The notes under the pieces: model-generated
Seen by the model: only the letters and a program-made list of their open reading frames with translations
Database searches by the model: none
Told to the model about the DNA's origin: nothing
Part shown: positions 6,824-18,231 of the stretch, piece by piece
How positions within the stretch are numbered: the stretch's first letter is position 1
Layout of the letters: each line of letters begins with the position of its first letter
From: Archangium sp.
Lineage (GTDB): Bacteria; Myxococcota; Myxococcia; Myxococcales; Myxococcaceae
NCBI GenBank assembly: GCA_030681645.1
Contig: JAUXRX010000059.1
Span: forward strand, 20,136-84,135
Direction: 5' to 3'
DNA length: 64,000 bases
Program-made: the position numbers and the translations under genes

Positions 6824-8569
6824 GTGAAGCGGCTCTTCTGGGTGACGGCGGTGGTGGGGGGCGTGGTGGGCGCGCTGTTCCTGTTCCGTCACGCGGTCCT
6901 GTCGGGCGATCTCTGGGTGAGCAACGGCACGCCGCTCGAGGTCGAGGTGAGCATCGACGGCAGCACCTTCTTGATCGAGCCCGGCGCCAACCAGGAAGTG
7001 GGCCGCTTCGGCGCGGGCGCCAGGGAACTGGTCACCCGCCGCAAACGCGACGGCCTCGAGCTCGATCGCCGCACCGTCATCTTCCAGCGCACCATGACGC
7101 ACGTGTACAACGTGCTCGGCGCCGCGCCGGTGACGCTGAGCACCATCATCTACAGCACCCACAACCCCATCAACGGTGGCACACCGCCGGTCGAGAGCTC
7201 GATGTGCGGGAACGACTTCCTCTCGTCCGACGTGCACTACGTCTTCAAGGAACCGCCGCGCAGCATCCAGATGGAGAAGCGCTCGGGCGATCTCCGCAAG
7301 GTGGTGTTGTCGATCGACCCCGGGGGCTTCACCCGCTGCCTCCAGCAGCTCGGCCCCCAGCCCAGCCTCGCGGCGGCGTTCGCGGCGCGGCTCGCGCCCG
7401 TGCTCGAAGACGCCGGGGCGCGGGCGAGCATGGCCTGGTTCGCGGCCACGCTCTACGCGCGCGAGGGCGACGCGCCCACCGCGCTGGCCCTGGCCACGCC
7501 GCTGCTCGAGGGCGACGACTCGGTGGAGACACACCGCAGCTACCAGGGGGTGTTGCAGTCGCTGGGCCGCGACTGGCAGGCGAAGCAGACCTACCGGCTG
7601 CGCTTCGAGGGCGATCGCTCCGAGACGAACGCGTACCTCTACGCGCGGCTCCTGGGCTCGAAGGAAGCGCTCGCCTTGCTGGAGCCCTGGGCGAAGGGCT
7701 CGAACCCCTGGGTGCACCGCAGCCTGCTCTGGCACCACGGGGTGCTGGGCCAGCACGAGGCGGCGCTCGAGGAATCAGAGTGGTGCCTCGCCCACGTCGA
7801 CGCGCAGGACGTCCAGCGCCCGGGGTGCCTCGAGCAGCGGGCGCGCGCGCTGGTGGGGCTGGGCAAGGCCTCGCTCGCGATGACCGGGCTCGAGGACGAG
7901 TACGAGAAGTTCCCCCAGCTGACCTTCGACGTGGCGCTGCTGCTCGACCGGGTCGCCCGCAAGGCCGAGCGCAAGCCACGCTTCGCCACCTTCGCCCGGC
8001 TGCCGACGCGCGGCACCGACGCGGCCATCTACCGCCTGTTCTATGACCTGTCGCTCGGCGGCCCGCCTCCGAAGAACAACAGCGCCTACCGCGGCTTCAC
8101 CGTGCTCGAGGAAGCGCGGACGAACCCGCGGCAGGCGCTCGAGCGGCTCGACGCCGACGCCGAGGGGCTGCGCTACGTGGGCCAGGAACTGGCCACGCTG
8201 CTCCTCGGCGAGGCGCTGCGCACCCGCCAGCGTTCGGCCAGCCGCAAGCTGTACAACCTGCTGCCGCCCGGCGTGCCCCTCGCCGACCTCGAGGCGTGGG
8301 TGCGCGACGGCGAGGAACGGGTCGACCTCTCTGACTTCGAGCAGACCTCGCGCGCCGCCTACTACTTCGCCCGCGCGCGGCGCCTCGAGTCGCTGGGCGA
8401 ACGCGAGAAGGCAGACGTCTTCTACCGCGAGGCGCGCCAGGCGGATCTGCTCGAGGGCCTCGCGGTGCGCGCCCTCACCGACTGGCCCGGCCCCGAGCGC
8501 GTCAACGAAGGCGTGCTGGAGCGCGTCGAGGGCCTCGTCCTCCCGGTGCAGCAGGGCTCAGCCCGCTGA
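6824..8569 (+). CDS. Membrane-anchored repeat (TPR-like) protein
   Basis: 581 aa from a GTG; the start is chosen because KRLFWVTAVVGGVVGALFLF gives a clean N-terminal signal anchor. A beta-rich segment follows (about residues 25-100: DLWVSNGTPLEVEVSIDGS, resembling a periplasmic or exposed domain). From about 180 onward the protein is alpha-helical with TPR-like pairs (LALATPLLEGDD, QHEAALEESEWCL, ARALVGLGKASLAMTGLEDEYE). I recognise no enzyme motif. It is convergent with the J-like gene and overlaps its stop by 12 bp. TPR content and membrane anchoring recall the chaperone cluster downstream, but a link is only suggested by position. Confidence 0.6.
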   Translation: MKRLFWVTAVVGGVVGALFLFRHAVLSGDLWVSNGTPLEVEVSIDGSTFLIEPGANQEVGRFGAGARELVTRRKRDGLELDRRTVIFQRTMTHVYNVLGAAPVTLSTIIYSTHNPINGGTPPVESSMCGNDFLSSDVHYVFKEPPRSIQMEKRSGDLRKVVLSIDPGGFTRCLQQLGPQPSLAAAFAARLAPVLEDAGARASMAWFAATLYAREGDAPTALALATPLLEGDDSVETHRSYQGVLQSLGRDWQAKQTYRLRFEGDRSETNAYLYARLLGSKEALALLEPWAKGSNPWVHRSLLWHHGVLGQHEAALEESEWCLAHVDAQDVQRPGCLEQRARALVGLGKASLAMTGLEDEYEKFPQLTFDVALLLDRVARKAERKPRFATFARLPTRGTDAAIYRLFYDLSLGGPPPKNNSAYRGFTVLEEARTNPRQALERLDADAEGLRYVGQELATLLLGEALRTRQRSASRKLYNLLPPGVPLADLEAWVRDGEERVDLSDFEQTSRAAYYFARARRLESLGEREKADVFYREARQADLLEGLAVRALTDWPGPERVNEGVLERVEGLVLPVQQGSAR

Positions 8570-10846
8570 GGAGAACAGCACCGACGAGAGCTGCGTACCC
8601 AGCTCGGCCCAGGCGGCGTCGAACACCAGCGTGCTCGCGGTGCTCGAGTCACCCTTCAGGATGGCGGAGATCGCCTGTTGAGAGAGCGACACTTCCCGGG
8701 CGGGGACGGCGATCACGTTGCGCTGCACCTCGCCGAAGGTGGCCGTGCCGGCGAGCTTCGCCTCGGGCCACAGCAGGGTGAGGGGCGTGTTGGGCGTCTT
8801 GTAGCGGTAGACGTTGCCCGAGAGGGAGAGCTGGTAGGCGAACTTGAGCGTGAGCGGCCCGGCGCCGCGCTTCAAGACGAACCACCCCACGCCCGCCAGC
8901 TGATCCACCTTCGACTGCAGCGCGGCGATCAGCTCGTCTTCGTGGCGCTGCCGCCCGGTGGCGAGGAACTCCGAGGCGGGCAGCTCGGCCAGCTTCGACC
9001 CGGCGGGGGCCGCCAGCGTGGCGGGGGTGGCCTCGCCCGACAGGTCGAGGAACAGCGGAGTGGCCTCACCGGGGTTCTGCGCCTCGAGGGCCCGCGCGAG
9101 CAGCGGCGCGCCGGCCTGCAGCCGTTGGAGGGCGGCGGCCTTCTTCTTCGCCAGCGCGGCCTCGGCGGGCCCCTTGAAACGCGCGGGCGGGGGCCCGGCG
9201 AGGTATTGCCGCAGCGTCCGCGGGGTCTGGTCGCCCTGCGTGTCGAGCCAGCGCTGGTCTTCGAAGGCGCGCTGGGCCACCACGCTGGCGGAAAGGGCGA
9301 GCACCACGCCCAGCCCCGCGCCCGCGAGCGTCCAGAGGCGATGGCGCTGCGGCGCCCGCGCGGGAGGCTTCAGCAGCAGCGCGGCAGGCAGAAAGTCGGC
9401 GCCTTCTTCCCCCGCCAGCATTCCGCTGTGCAGCAGGTCGAGCAGGCGGCCCCGCAGCTGGTGGAGGAGCTGCGCGAGGTCCTCGGCGCGCTGCTGCGAG
9501 CTGATGGAGAAGCTGTGGCCCTCGGGGCCGAAGGAGAGGCCGAACGTGGTGTGCGTGTAGACCCCGTTGTTCCCCTGGTGCGTGGCGTTGATGTGCGAGA
9601 GCCGCACCATCGGAATGAAGCGCACCTCGTCGAGCCCGACGTCGACGTAGAAGAGCCGGTGGATGGCGGAGAACCGGCCCAGCGGGCTCTTGAGCGACCG
9701 CACCCAACGCAGCAGTGTCGCGCCCTGCAGCGCGCCGGCGCCCGCGAACAGGGTGCACACGAACACCAGCTCGCCCGTCGACCACTGGCTGTCGCTCATG
9801 AAGGCGAGCAGCGCCATGCCGCAGAAGAGCCCGGTGGCGCCGAGCGCCATCACGCTGTCGGCGACCACGCCCACGCCAGGGAAGGAGAACAGCTCGGGGT
9901 TCTGCCGCTGCGCCGCGAGCCAGGTGCGCGCGCTCTCGGGCAGGGCGCTCAGGGGCAGGGTGACGGGCCGGGTGAGCGCCACGCTGCCGCGTGAAGGCGC
10001 CAGCGCGGCGAGGCGGGCGAGGAGCGCGTCGGCGTGCGCGTGCTTCTTGCGGGCGAAGAGCGAGGCCGCCTCGCGCTCGTAGAACCAGCCCAGCTCTTCC
10101 TTCAGCTCGGCCGTGGTGGCCTCGGCCTCGAGCGCGGCCAGCGCCTTCGCGGCTTCGTCGAGGCGCTCGAGGTGGTGGAGCACGCTGACGCGCTCCATGC
10201 GCAGGCCCAGCCGCATCGACTCGGGCGCGGTGGTGAGGCGCTGGTCGAGGTAGACGAGCGCGGCCTCTCCATCGTTCGCCTCGAGGTCGACGTCGACCAG
10301 GCTGCGAACGGGCCGGAAGTCCTGGGGGGCCAGCTCGCCCGCGCGCAGGAAGTGGGTGCGCGCCTCGTGGAAGTGCTTGAGCCCCTGCGCCGCGTAGCCC
10401 AGCAGCAGCGGCGCCTGCGCCAGGGTGGGGTGGTGGCGCGCCAGCTCGCCCGCGTGCGTGGCGGCCTCGCCCAGGCGACCCAGCGCGAGCAGGCACGAGC
10501 AGAGCCGCCCGCGCGCCTCTTCGGCCTCGGGCCGTTCCTTGACCACGCCCTCGAGCAGCGGCACGGCGCGCTCGAACTCGCGGGCCTCGATGGCCTCGAG
10601 CGCGCTGCGCATGATGACGGCCAGCTCATCGCCCAGCTGCTCAGACGCCGCCGCGCCCCGGCTCGCGTCGTACGCCTTGCGCGTCTCTTCGTTCGACAGC
10701 ACCTCGTAGGCCGCGCGCAGCTTCTGGAACTGCTCGGCATGCGTCTCGGGAGGGAACTGCCGCACCAGCCCGAAGTACGCCTTCTTGATGTCTCTGGCGT
10801 TCGCGTCAGGCGTGAGGTTCAGCTCGGCGTAGAGATCGTCGCTCAC
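8558..10846 (-). CDS. Membrane J-like/TPR protein lacking the HPD motif
   Basis: 762 aa. The N terminus is a recognisable J-domain fold (LYAELNLTPDANARDIKKAY ... LRAAYEVLSNEETRKAYDAS, residues 4-63). However, the loop that should read His-Pro-Asp is FPPE (31-34), so canonical stimulation of Hsp70 ATPase should be lost or altered. TPR-like repeats follow (about 75-270), then paired membrane helices around residues 320-370, an intermediate domain, another helix near 500 (LAGAGLGVVLALSASVV) and a C-terminal domain. It is downstream of the Hsp70 and TPR-Lon genes on the same strand after a 147-bp gap containing a dispersed repeat. Reading: a membrane scaffold of the Hsp70 cluster. Confidence 0.72.
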   Translation of the reverse strand: MSDDLYAELNLTPDANARDIKKAYFGLVRQFPPETHAEQFQKLRAAYEVLSNEETRKAYDASRGAAASEQLGDELAVIMRSALEAIEAREFERAVPLLEGVVKERPEAEEARGRLCSCLLALGRLGEAATHAGELARHHPTLAQAPLLLGYAAQGLKHFHEARTHFLRAGELAPQDFRPVRSLVDVDLEANDGEAALVYLDQRLTTAPESMRLGLRMERVSVLHHLERLDEAAKALAALEAEATTAELKEELGWFYEREAASLFARKKHAHADALLARLAALAPSRGSVALTRPVTLPLSALPESARTWLAAQRQNPELFSFPGVGVVADSVMALGATGLFCGMALLAFMSDSQWSTGELVFVCTLFAGAGALQGATLLRWVRSLKSPLGRFSAIHRLFYVDVGLDEVRFIPMVRLSHINATHQGNNGVYTHTTFGLSFGPEGHSFSISSQQRAEDLAQLLHQLRGRLLDLLHSGMLAGEEGADFLPAALLLKPPARAPQRHRLWTLAGAGLGVVLALSASVVAQRAFEDQRWLDTQGDQTPRTLRQYLAGPPPARFKGPAEAALAKKKAAALQRLQAGAPLLARALEAQNPGEATPLFLDLSGEATPATLAAPAGSKLAELPASEFLATGRQRHEDELIAALQSKVDQLAGVGWFVLKRGAGPLTLKFAYQLSLSGNVYRYKTPNTPLTLLWPEAKLAGTATFGEVQRNVIAVPAREVSLSQQAISAILKGDSSTASTLVFDAAWAELGTQLSSVLFSSAG

Positions 10847-10885
10847 GGTCGGCCGACGATAATCGGGTTTTCGGGGCGAGTGGCC

Positions 10886-10950
10886 CCCAGGCTCGCAGGA
10901 AGTCGCCCCTCGACTCCGCCCGTCCCCGCTCGGGGTGAGCGGTGACGAGT
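10886..10950. repeat. Dispersed intergenic repeat, copy 1
   Basis: The core cccaggctcg-aggaagtcgcccctcgact, followed after a short insertion by gctcggggtga-cggtga-gagt, is repeated at 45073-45127 with few differences. The inverted CCCC/GGGG arms suggest a REP-like hairpin element. It sits in the gap between the TPR-Lon and J-like genes. Confidence 0.75.
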
Positions 10951-10993
10951 TCGAACGCCATTTCGATCAACCCTCTCGGGGGACGGTGATTCG

Positions 10994-12315
10994 TCAGGCC
11001 GGCCACAGCAACTGCAGCGCCTCGTCGACGGTGGTGACGAACTTGACCTCGAGCGCCTCGCGCACGGGGCGGGGCAGGGCCTCGACGTCGGCGCGGTTGG
11101 CGCGCGGGGCGAGGATAGTGCGGTAGCCGTCGAGGAAGGCGGCGGTGAGCTTCTCGTGGATTCCCTGAATGCGCAGGGCCTCGCCGGCCAGCGAGGTGGC
11201 GCCGGTGATGGCCACGCGCGCCGGCACCTGGCGGCCCTTGAGCGCGGCGTGGCCTGCCAGCGTGAGCGCCACGCCCGACGAGAGGCCTTCTTTCCCCAGG
11301 TGGGCGTCGGCGAAGTTGAGCTGGAGATCGCGCCGCCCCAGCGCCGCGGTCAGCCCCCAGCTCGCCGCGCGCGCCTTGAGCAACCCGAAGGCGAGCTTGC
11401 CGGCCTCGAGGCCCGAGCCCTTCACGTTGCCGGTGAAGTGGAGCTGGCCCGTGCCTTCCACCGCGTGCGCCTCGAGCGGAGAGACGGCGCCGCCGTGCGG
11501 GCCCCACCCCAGCACCCCGAGGCGGCGGTAGACGCCGCGCCCGATGCGGGCGGCGAGCTCACCGGTCACCAGGGGCACGGGGCTGCAGCTGCGCGCCTTC
11601 TCGAACGACCGCTGGGCGCGCTCGTGCTGGCCTTCGAGCAGGAGCAGCTCGCCCCGCAGCAGGTGCAGCTCGGCCCGGCCCTCGGCGTGCGCGGCCGCGG
11701 CCACCACCCGCTTCTTCGCGCCGGCGAGGTCTTCGCGGATGAGCGCCTCGCGCACCTCGAAGAGCGGGTCGGCCCGGTCCAGCGCCGCCACCAGGTCGAA
11801 CGCGTCGTCGACGCCCAGCTCCGCGAGCAGCCACCTGCGGTGGTCGGTCAGCTCGGGTTCTCCGGGTGCCCTGAGCAGCCCCCGCTCGGCGTGCGCGCGC
11901 GCCAGCTCGAGCCGGCCCGTGCTCCGCGCCAGCGCCACGCAGCGCGCGTAGCGTTGAGGGGAGAAAGGAGGCCGCCGCGCCGCTTCCTGCGCTTCCAGCA
12001 GCGCGTCATCGGGCCGTTCGTCTTCGATCAACGCCTGCGCGAGCGTGTCGTGAGCGTCGGCGTCGTCGGGGGCGTGCTCCACCAGCTGCTGCAGGGCCCG
12101 CCGCGCCGCCCCGGCCTCGCCCAGCGCGCGGCACACCACCGAGAGCAGGCGCAGCCCGTTGCCGTGCGAGGGCTGGCTCACCAGCAGCTTCTCGAGCTGC
12201 GTGCGCGCGGGCTGCAGCGAACGTTCACCGAAGAGCGCCTCGGCGAGCGCGAAGCGGGCCTCGACGTCTTCGGGGGCCAGCAGCAGGCGGCGCTTGAGCT
12301 CGGTGACGTTGCCCA

Positions 12316-12316
<1 letters not shown>
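10994..12316 (-). CDS. TPR protein fused to an ATPase-less Lon (S16) peptidase domain
   Basis: 440 aa. Residues 1-250 are TPR-like helical repeats (ALAEALFGERSLQPARTQLEKLL and others). Residues about 280-440 align with the Lon proteolytic domain: NFADAHLGKEGLSSGVALTL carries Ser346 in the position of the catalytic Ser of KDGPSAG, and GIHEKLTAA carries Lys389. The two are 43 residues apart, the same spacing as Ser679/Lys722 in E. coli Lon. TGATSLAGEAL and ILAPRANRADV also match. There is no AAA+ ATPase domain, so unfolding power must come from a partner. The start overlaps the Hsp70 stop (ATGA), so Hsp70 is the obvious candidate partner. Confidence 0.8.
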
Positions 12317-14049
<1,733 letters not shown>

Positions 14050-14125
14050 CAGGAGAGCAGAGATAGCACTTCGGCGGGGTGGTAGACCCGCGCGGCAGCT
14101 CACCCGTCGAGGAGACCCTGGTCAA

Positions 14126-15406
14126 ATGCGCGCGTGCCTGGTGATGCTGCTGCTGCTCGCGCCGGCCGCGCGGGCCGACTTCTTCAACGGCCGCAACCTC
14201 CTCATCGGCGAGAAGGCGAGCCTGCTGGGCGGGGCGTTCACCGCGCTCGCCGATGACGCGACCGCCGGCTACTACAACCCCGCGGGGCTGGTGCAGGCCC
14301 CCGGCTTCACCGTGTCTGCGTCGGCCGACATCTACGCGCTGTACCTGCTCACCCGCACCGAGCGGATCAACGAGCAGGGCGATCAGCTCGCGCTCTCCTT
14401 TCTGCGCACCGTCATCGTCCCCTCGACGTTCGCGCTCTCGTACCGGGTGCACCCGAGGCTGACGCTGGCGGCCCACGTGTTCAGCCCCGACCGCTTCAGG
14501 CTCTCGTCGATCAACTCGGTCGACGCGCCGGTGGTGGCGACCGCGCTGGGCCTGGACAAGACCTATGGCGGCCTCTCGCGCTCGGCGCGCTTCGATCAAT
14601 CGACGGCGTTCTACGGGGTCAGCGGCGGCTTCGCGGTGACCGAGGCGTTCTCCCTGGGGGTGTCGCTGCACTACCACCTCACCCAGACCAGCCAGGCGCT
14701 CGCCTCGACGTACTTCACCCACCCCGACGGCACCTCGCCCGGAGAGCAGGCCACGCTGCAACTGGACAACGAGGTCACCTCGGGCGGGCTCATTCCCCAG
14801 GTCGGCGTGCTGCTGCGGCTGCCTGCCGGGCTGCGGGTGGGCGTGAACTGGCAGGCCGAGACGATCGTCATCCACAGCCAGAACGTGTGGCAGTTGAGCC
14901 TGACCTCGCCGCAGGGGCAGGGCTTCGAGTCGGGCACCACGCGCGGCGACACCCGCTACCCCCACCGGTTCGCGCTGGGGCTGGCCTGGCAGTCTGAAGC
15001 GGTGACGCTGACGCTCGATCTGATCGCCTACGCCCCCCTCGACTACGACGCACCGCACGAGGTGCTGCGCACGCAGTTCGCCGAGAACCGCCACCGCGAA
15101 GACGCGCACTTCGACGCGTCGCTGGGAGCCCAGGTCACGCTCAGCGACATGTTCGTGCTGCGGGGCGGGCTCTTCACCAACACCTCGAGCGCGTCTGCGC
15201 AGTTCGCGGAAGAGAAGATCAACCTCTACGGCGGCGTGCTGGGCCTGGGGGTGCGCAAGGAAGGCCTCGAGACCGGCTTCGGGATCATGGCGCAGTTCGG
15301 CCAGTCACCGTTTCAGCGTGAGAACGAGCAGGGCTTCGAGACGCAGTGGACGCGCTCGCAGCTGATGTTCGTGATGGGCGGCTCGCACCGCTTCTTCGAG
15401 AAGTGA
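14126..15406 (+). CDS. FadL/OMPP1-like outer-membrane protein
   Basis: 426 aa. MRACLVMLLLLAPAARA is a signal peptide cut before DFF. The segment GGAFTALADDATAGYYNPAGL just after it is the N-terminal hatch typical of OMPP1/FadL proteins (uptake of hydrophobic compounds), and the rest is a run of amphipathic strands ending in RSQLMFVMGGSHRFFEK with a terminal aromatic residue region, as in outer-membrane barrels. The substrate is not deducible. Its last 22 codons lie in direct repeat B; a second copy of just this 3' end occurs at 22903-22975. Confidence 0.82.
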   Translation: MRACLVMLLLLAPAARADFFNGRNLLIGEKASLLGGAFTALADDATAGYYNPAGLVQAPGFTVSASADIYALYLLTRTERINEQGDQLALSFLRTVIVPSTFALSYRVHPRLTLAAHVFSPDRFRLSSINSVDAPVVATALGLDKTYGGLSRSARFDQSTAFYGVSGGFAVTEAFSLGVSLHYHLTQTSQALASTYFTHPDGTSPGEQATLQLDNEVTSGGLIPQVGVLLRLPAGLRVGVNWQAETIVIHSQNVWQLSLTSPQGQGFESGTTRGDTRYPHRFALGLAWQSEAVTLTLDLIAYAPLDYDAPHEVLRTQFAENRHREDAHFDASLGAQVTLSDMFVLRGGLFTNTSSASAQFAEEKINLYGGVLGLGVRKEGLETGFGIMAQFGQSPFQRENEQGFETQWTRSQLMFVMGGSHRFFEK

Positions 15407-15411
15407 GTCAC
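15339..15411. repeat. Direct repeat B, left copy (3' end of FadL-like gene)
   Basis: 73 bp matching 22903-22975 at 72 of 73 positions. It spans the last codons and stop of the porin gene and five further bases that complete the reverse-strand stop of the pseudokinase gene. The 7.5 kb between the copies carries the two-component system and decaheme cytochrome. Confidence 0.95.
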
Positions 15412-15443
15412 GGAAGTACCGACCATGAGAAGGTGAACGCCCC

Positions 15444-16829
15444 TTGCCCGCGCTGAAGCTCCTCCTGGTCGAAGACGACCGCATCGTCCGCATTCCCGTT
15501 CGCGACGCACTGGTCGACGCCGGCTATCTCGTCACCGACTGCGCTGATGGCACGAGCGCGCAGCGCCTGCTCACCTCCGAGACCTTCGACATCGTGCTGT
15601 CCGACGTTCGGCTCCCCGGCGTCGACGGGCTCTCGCTCTTTCGCCTCGCCCGGGGGCTGCAACCGCCTCCTGCCGTGGTGTTGATGACCGCGTACGCCGA
15701 CACGGATCACGCGGTCACCGCCATGCGCGAGGGCGTGCGGGACTACGTGCTCAAGCCCTTCGAGATGGACGAGCTGCTGCTCCGCCTCGGCTCCGTGCGC
15801 GACGAGGTGCAGTTCCGGCTCCGCGTGGGGCGCGCGCAGCTCATGGAAGCCAGCGAGCTCGGTCAGCAGCTCGCCGGCGCCACGCCTGCGATGGCGCAGC
15901 TGCGGGAGCGCCTCGAGGCCGCTGCCGCCAGCGACATCGCCGTGCTCCTGGCCGGCGAGACCGGCACGGGGAAGGACCTCGCCGCCCGGCTCGTTCACCA
16001 GCGCAGCGCGCGCGCCGAGCGGCCCTTCGTCGCCGTCAATTGCGCCGCCATCCCCGAGAACCTCTTCGAGTCCGAGATGTTCGGCCACGAGCGGGGGGCC
16101 TTCACCGGCGCCGAGCGCCGTCGCGCCGGGCGCTTCGAGGCCGCCGACCGGGGCACGCTCTTCCTCGACGAGGTGGGCGAGCTCTCGTTACCCAACCAGG
16201 CCAAGCTGCTGCGCGCCATCGAGAGCTCGAGCTTCGAGCCCGTCGGCGCCACCGAGACGAAGCGCGTCGACGTGCGCGTCATCAGCGCCACCAACCGCGA
16301 TCTCTCCGACGCCGTCACCACCGGCGCCTTCCGGCGCGATCTCTTCTACCGGCTCAAGGTCATCGACGTGCGCCTGCCGCCGCTGCGTGAGCACCGGGCT
16401 GACATTCCGCTGCTGGTGGGCAAGTTCCTCACCGACATCGCGGGCCGCCTGGGCAAGCCGACGCAGGTGCTCTCGCCCGCGGCGGCGGCGGCGCTGGCCA
16501 CCCACGACTATCCCGGCAACGTGCGCGAGCTGCTCCACGCGCTCGAGCGCGCCGTGGCGCTCGCGCGCGGCAAGCCGATCTCGCTCGAGCACCTGCCCAT
16601 CGAGCTGGCGCGGGTGATGCCCCCTTCGGCTGACACCGGCCTGCGCCCGCTGGAGGAAGCCGTCGAGCAGTTCGAGCGCCAGTACATCGAGCGCGCGCTC
16701 GAGCAGGCCGAGGGCCATCGCGGCCGCGCCGCGTCGTTGCTGGGCATCTCGCGAAAGAGCCTGTGGGAACGGCTCCGCGACGCGCAGGCCGAGGCTCAGC
16801 TCAAGAAGGGGAAGCCTCCGAGCCCTTGA
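15444..16829 (+). CDS. NtrC-family sigma54-dependent response regulator
   Basis: 461 aa from a TTG; no ATG or GTG lies in frame nearby. Receiver domain 1-120 (VEDD, phospho-acceptor Asp in LSDVRLPGVDG, Lys in VLKPFEM). AAA+ domain about 140-380 with Walker A GETGTGKD, the sigma54-contact loop GAFTGA, Walker B TLFLDE and the arginine-finger region. A Fis-type helix-turn-helix ends the protein (GRAASLLGISRKSLWERLR). The gene converges on its likely cognate kinase and their 3' ends overlap by 29 bp. The nearby decaheme gene has a GG-N10-GC site (19306), so that gene is a reasonable target. Confidence 0.92.
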   Translation: MPALKLLLVEDDRIVRIPVRDALVDAGYLVTDCADGTSAQRLLTSETFDIVLSDVRLPGVDGLSLFRLARGLQPPPAVVLMTAYADTDHAVTAMREGVRDYVLKPFEMDELLLRLGSVRDEVQFRLRVGRAQLMEASELGQQLAGATPAMAQLRERLEAAAASDIAVLLAGETGTGKDLAARLVHQRSARAERPFVAVNCAAIPENLFESEMFGHERGAFTGAERRRAGRFEAADRGTLFLDEVGELSLPNQAKLLRAIESSSFEPVGATETKRVDVRVISATNRDLSDAVTTGAFRRDLFYRLKVIDVRLPPLREHRADIPLLVGKFLTDIAGRLGKPTQVLSPAAAAALATHDYPGNVRELLHALERAVALARGKPISLEHLPIELARVMPPSADTGLRPLEEAVEQFERQYIERALEQAEGHRGRAASLLGISRKSLWERLRDAQAEAQLKKGKPPSP

Positions 16830-18231
16830 GCCACAGGGTGGCGACGGTGCCGCCGCCCGCCGGGAAGGTGAAGTCGAGCTCGCCGCCGTGAGCGTCGATG
16901 ATGGTGCGGGTGACCGACAGCCCCAGCCCGGTGCCCTCTCCCGGGGGCTTGGTGGTGAAGAACGGCGTGAGGATGCGCTCGCGGATGGCCGGTGGGATTC
17001 CCGGCCCGTCGTCTTCCACCGCGATGCCCAGCGCCCCGCGCCGCCGCACCAGGCGCAGGCGCACCTCGCCGCCCTCGGGGCTCGCGTAGCCCGCGTTGAG
17101 GAGCAGGTTGACCACCGCCTGGCCGAGGCGATGCCGGTCGGCTTGCACCACGCCGTTCGCGGCCACGCCCTCGAGCACGCACCGCACCCGGCGCCGCGCC
17201 AGCTGGGACTGCACCAGGTGCGCCGCCCCCTGGGCCAGGGTGAGGGTCGCGATGGGCTCGAGCAGGGGCGGGTGGGGGCGCGCGAAGTCGAGCAGCCCCT
17301 TCACCACGTCTTCGATTCGCCCCAGCCCCTCGTTCATGAGCTCGAGGTACTCGCGCCGCTTCTCCTCGGGCAGGTCCGGGCGTGAGAGCCGGTGAATGCA
17401 GTTCTTCATGCCGGCCAGGGGGTTGTTCACCTCGTGCGTGACGCCCGCCACCAGCGAGCCCAGCGCGGCCAGCCGCTCGGTCTCCACGCTCTTGAGCCGC
17501 GACCGTTCCTGTTCCTGGTGGGCGGCGCGCAGGCGCAGCAGCATCTGGTTGAAGCGATCGCCCAGCACGGCGAGTTCATCGCTGCCGCGCGTCTCGACCA
17601 CCGGCTCGAGCTCCCGCGAGGGATCGAAGCGTTCGGCCGAGACCAGGATGTCGCCGATGGGCCGGGCGATGCTGCGCCCGAAGACGAAGGCCGCGACGAG
17701 GCCGGCGAGGATCATCGCCACCGCCAGCAGGCTCAGCTCCAGTGTCAGCTGGCGGCGCGTGTCGGACACGATGCCCATGTCCAGGCCGAGGCGGAGCTCG
17801 CCCACGTTTCCGAGGATCGGCTCGGCGAGGTCGAGCGTGCGGGTCGCGCCATTGACCACCACCACCGGTGCGCTGCTGCCGTCGCGGCGCAGGGCGGAGA
17901 GGGCGGCTGGCGTGCTGGCGCCGAAGGACGAGGCCACCACCAGCCCGCCGCGGGTGATGAAGCAGTAGGAGACGCTGGTGCCACGGGTGGAGACGGCGGA
18001 GGACACGATGGCGTCGAGCGCCACCACGTCGTTGACCAGCAGGGCGTCGGTGGACTGATCGGCCAGCAGCCGCGCGATGCTCCGGCCCAGCTTTTCCTGC
18101 TCGAGGGTCAGCGCGCGCCCCGCGATGCGGTTGCCCAGGGCGAGGTGCACGGCGTGCATCCCCACCACGCCGACGGCGGCCAGCGCCGCCAGCTTCATCC
18201 ACAAGCGCACGCGCAGCCTGCGAGGACTCAT
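16801..18231 (-). CDS. Membrane sensor histidine kinase
   Basis: 476 aa. Membrane helix near the N terminus, a periplasmic sensor domain (about 40-165), a second helix around 170-195 (LLAVAMILAGLVAAFVFG), then a HAMP domain (RSIARPIGDIL). The H-box is GVTHEVNNPLAG, and the ATPase domain has N, G1 (EDDGPGIP), F (FFTTKPPGEG) and G2 (TGLGLSV) boxes. It overlaps the upstream PhnD-like gene by ATGA, so the binding protein and kinase are made together. Likely reading: the lipoprotein binds a ligand in the periplasm and the kinase passes the signal to the convergent NtrC-type regulator. Confidence 0.92.
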   Translation of the reverse strand: MSPRRLRVRLWMKLAALAAVGVVGMHAVHLALGNRIAGRALTLEQEKLGRSIARLLADQSTDALLVNDVVALDAIVSSAVSTRGTSVSYCFITRGGLVVASSFGASTPAALSALRRDGSSAPVVVVNGATRTLDLAEPILGNVGELRLGLDMGIVSDTRRQLTLELSLLAVAMILAGLVAAFVFGRSIARPIGDILVSAERFDPSRELEPVVETRGSDELAVLGDRFNQMLLRLRAAHQEQERSRLKSVETERLAALGSLVAGVTHEVNNPLAGMKNCIHRLSRPDLPEEKRREYLELMNEGLGRIEDVVKGLLDFARPHPPLLEPIATLTLAQGAAHLVQSQLARRRVRCVLEGVAANGVVQADRHRLGQAVVNLLLNAGYASPEGGEVRLRLVRRRGALGIAVEDDGPGIPPAIRERILTPFFTTKPPGEGTGLGLSVTRTIIDAHGGELDFTFPAGGGTVATLWLKGSEASPS

